From Flammula alnicola (taxonomy: Eukaryota; Basidiomycota; Agaricomycetes; Agaricales; Strophariaceae): a stretch of 64,000 bases of DNA. Shown piece after piece: positions 63,931 to 64,000 of the stretch; the stretch's first letter is position 1, and each line of letters begins with the position of its first letter. A program made the translations under genes and the position numbers. The notes under the pieces are model-generated. The model was not told the DNA's origin, ran no database searches, and worked only from the letters and a program-made list of their open reading frames with translations. The stretch spans positions 62,001 through 126,000 of the forward strand of contig JADNRV010000044.1 of the NCBI GenBank assembly GCA_015499995.1, written 5' to 3'.

Positions 63931-64000
63931 AAAGGAAGGAGCCTGAGACCACCACGTCGTGTCGTGGTCCCCCATGGACTGACCTCGAGTCTGAACATTG

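Larger units (their letters stand above)
61125..64000. other. Gene-free right end with repeats
   Basis: About 2.9 kb. The left part is the promoter or 5' leader of the HTH gene. 61500-62200 is pyrimidine-rich on the plus strand, with long but low-information frames (for example 61599-62081) that I do not accept. 62440-63380 is a degenerate tandem array. 63540-63720 carries three TCAAATCCGCA motifs, and 63780-63920 is rich in TCTG/TCTC repeats. Confidence 0.55.

Overview
This is a fungal nuclear genome segment, most likely from an Agaricomycete (mushroom-forming basidiomycete). Genes carry many short introns of about 46-75 bases with GT..AG ends, packing is dense, and there are basidiomycete-typical families: a DUF6534 membrane protein, a Bcs1-like AAA protein, F-box and CHAT remnants, an XlnR-type zinc-cluster regulator and a CENP-B-type HTH protein. 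Gene models below come from reading the translated frames and choosing splice sites by eye. Spans include introns, and exon edges are stated only where checked.

Left part (1-20.4 kb): almost all housekeeping. On the minus strand lie PRP8 (3' end outside the window), actin-capping protein alpha, isocitrate lyase with a peroxisomal SKL end, and ALG7. Next, on the plus strand, is a composite SET-domain plus Tad3 gene. It is followed on the minus strand by malic enzyme, mitochondrial ribosomal protein mL58/Mrpl20 and a Ure2-like glutathione transferase with a leader-like N-terminus.

Middle part (20.4-36 kb): a long low-complexity coiled-coil protein whose frame continues past an in-frame TAA, then the histone H3-K56 acetyltransferase RTT109. 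After these comes a gene-poor 2.6 kb stretch with two imperfect tandem duplications, a decayed F-box gene, a Bcs1-like AAA gene in which several ATPase motifs are altered, and a DUF6534 membrane protein.

Right part (36-64 kb): cullin-1, COQ5, FCF2 and UTP3/SAS10 (two small-subunit processome factors placed tail to tail), a CHAT-domain pseudogene, a small DUF2462 protein, the complex I 39/40-kDa subunit, TOM22, and an XlnR-like Zn2Cys6 factor with a 6-base microexon inside its zinc cluster. These are followed by an uncharacterised membrane protein and a CENP-B-type HTH protein. About 0.5 kb downstream of the zinc-cluster gene is duplicated downstream of the membrane-protein gene. The last 2.9 kb is gene-free by my reading and contains a degenerate minisatellite-like array.

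Functional themes: splicing, rRNA processing, ubiquitination, chromatin, mitochondrial biogenesis and respiration, and two-carbon/anaplerotic metabolism. I saw no clear CRISPR, phage or prokaryotic element, no intact transposon and no confident tRNA. The best candidates for something new are the SET-Tad3 fusion, the Bcs1-like protein with lost ATPase residues, and the microexon-encoded zinc ligand.
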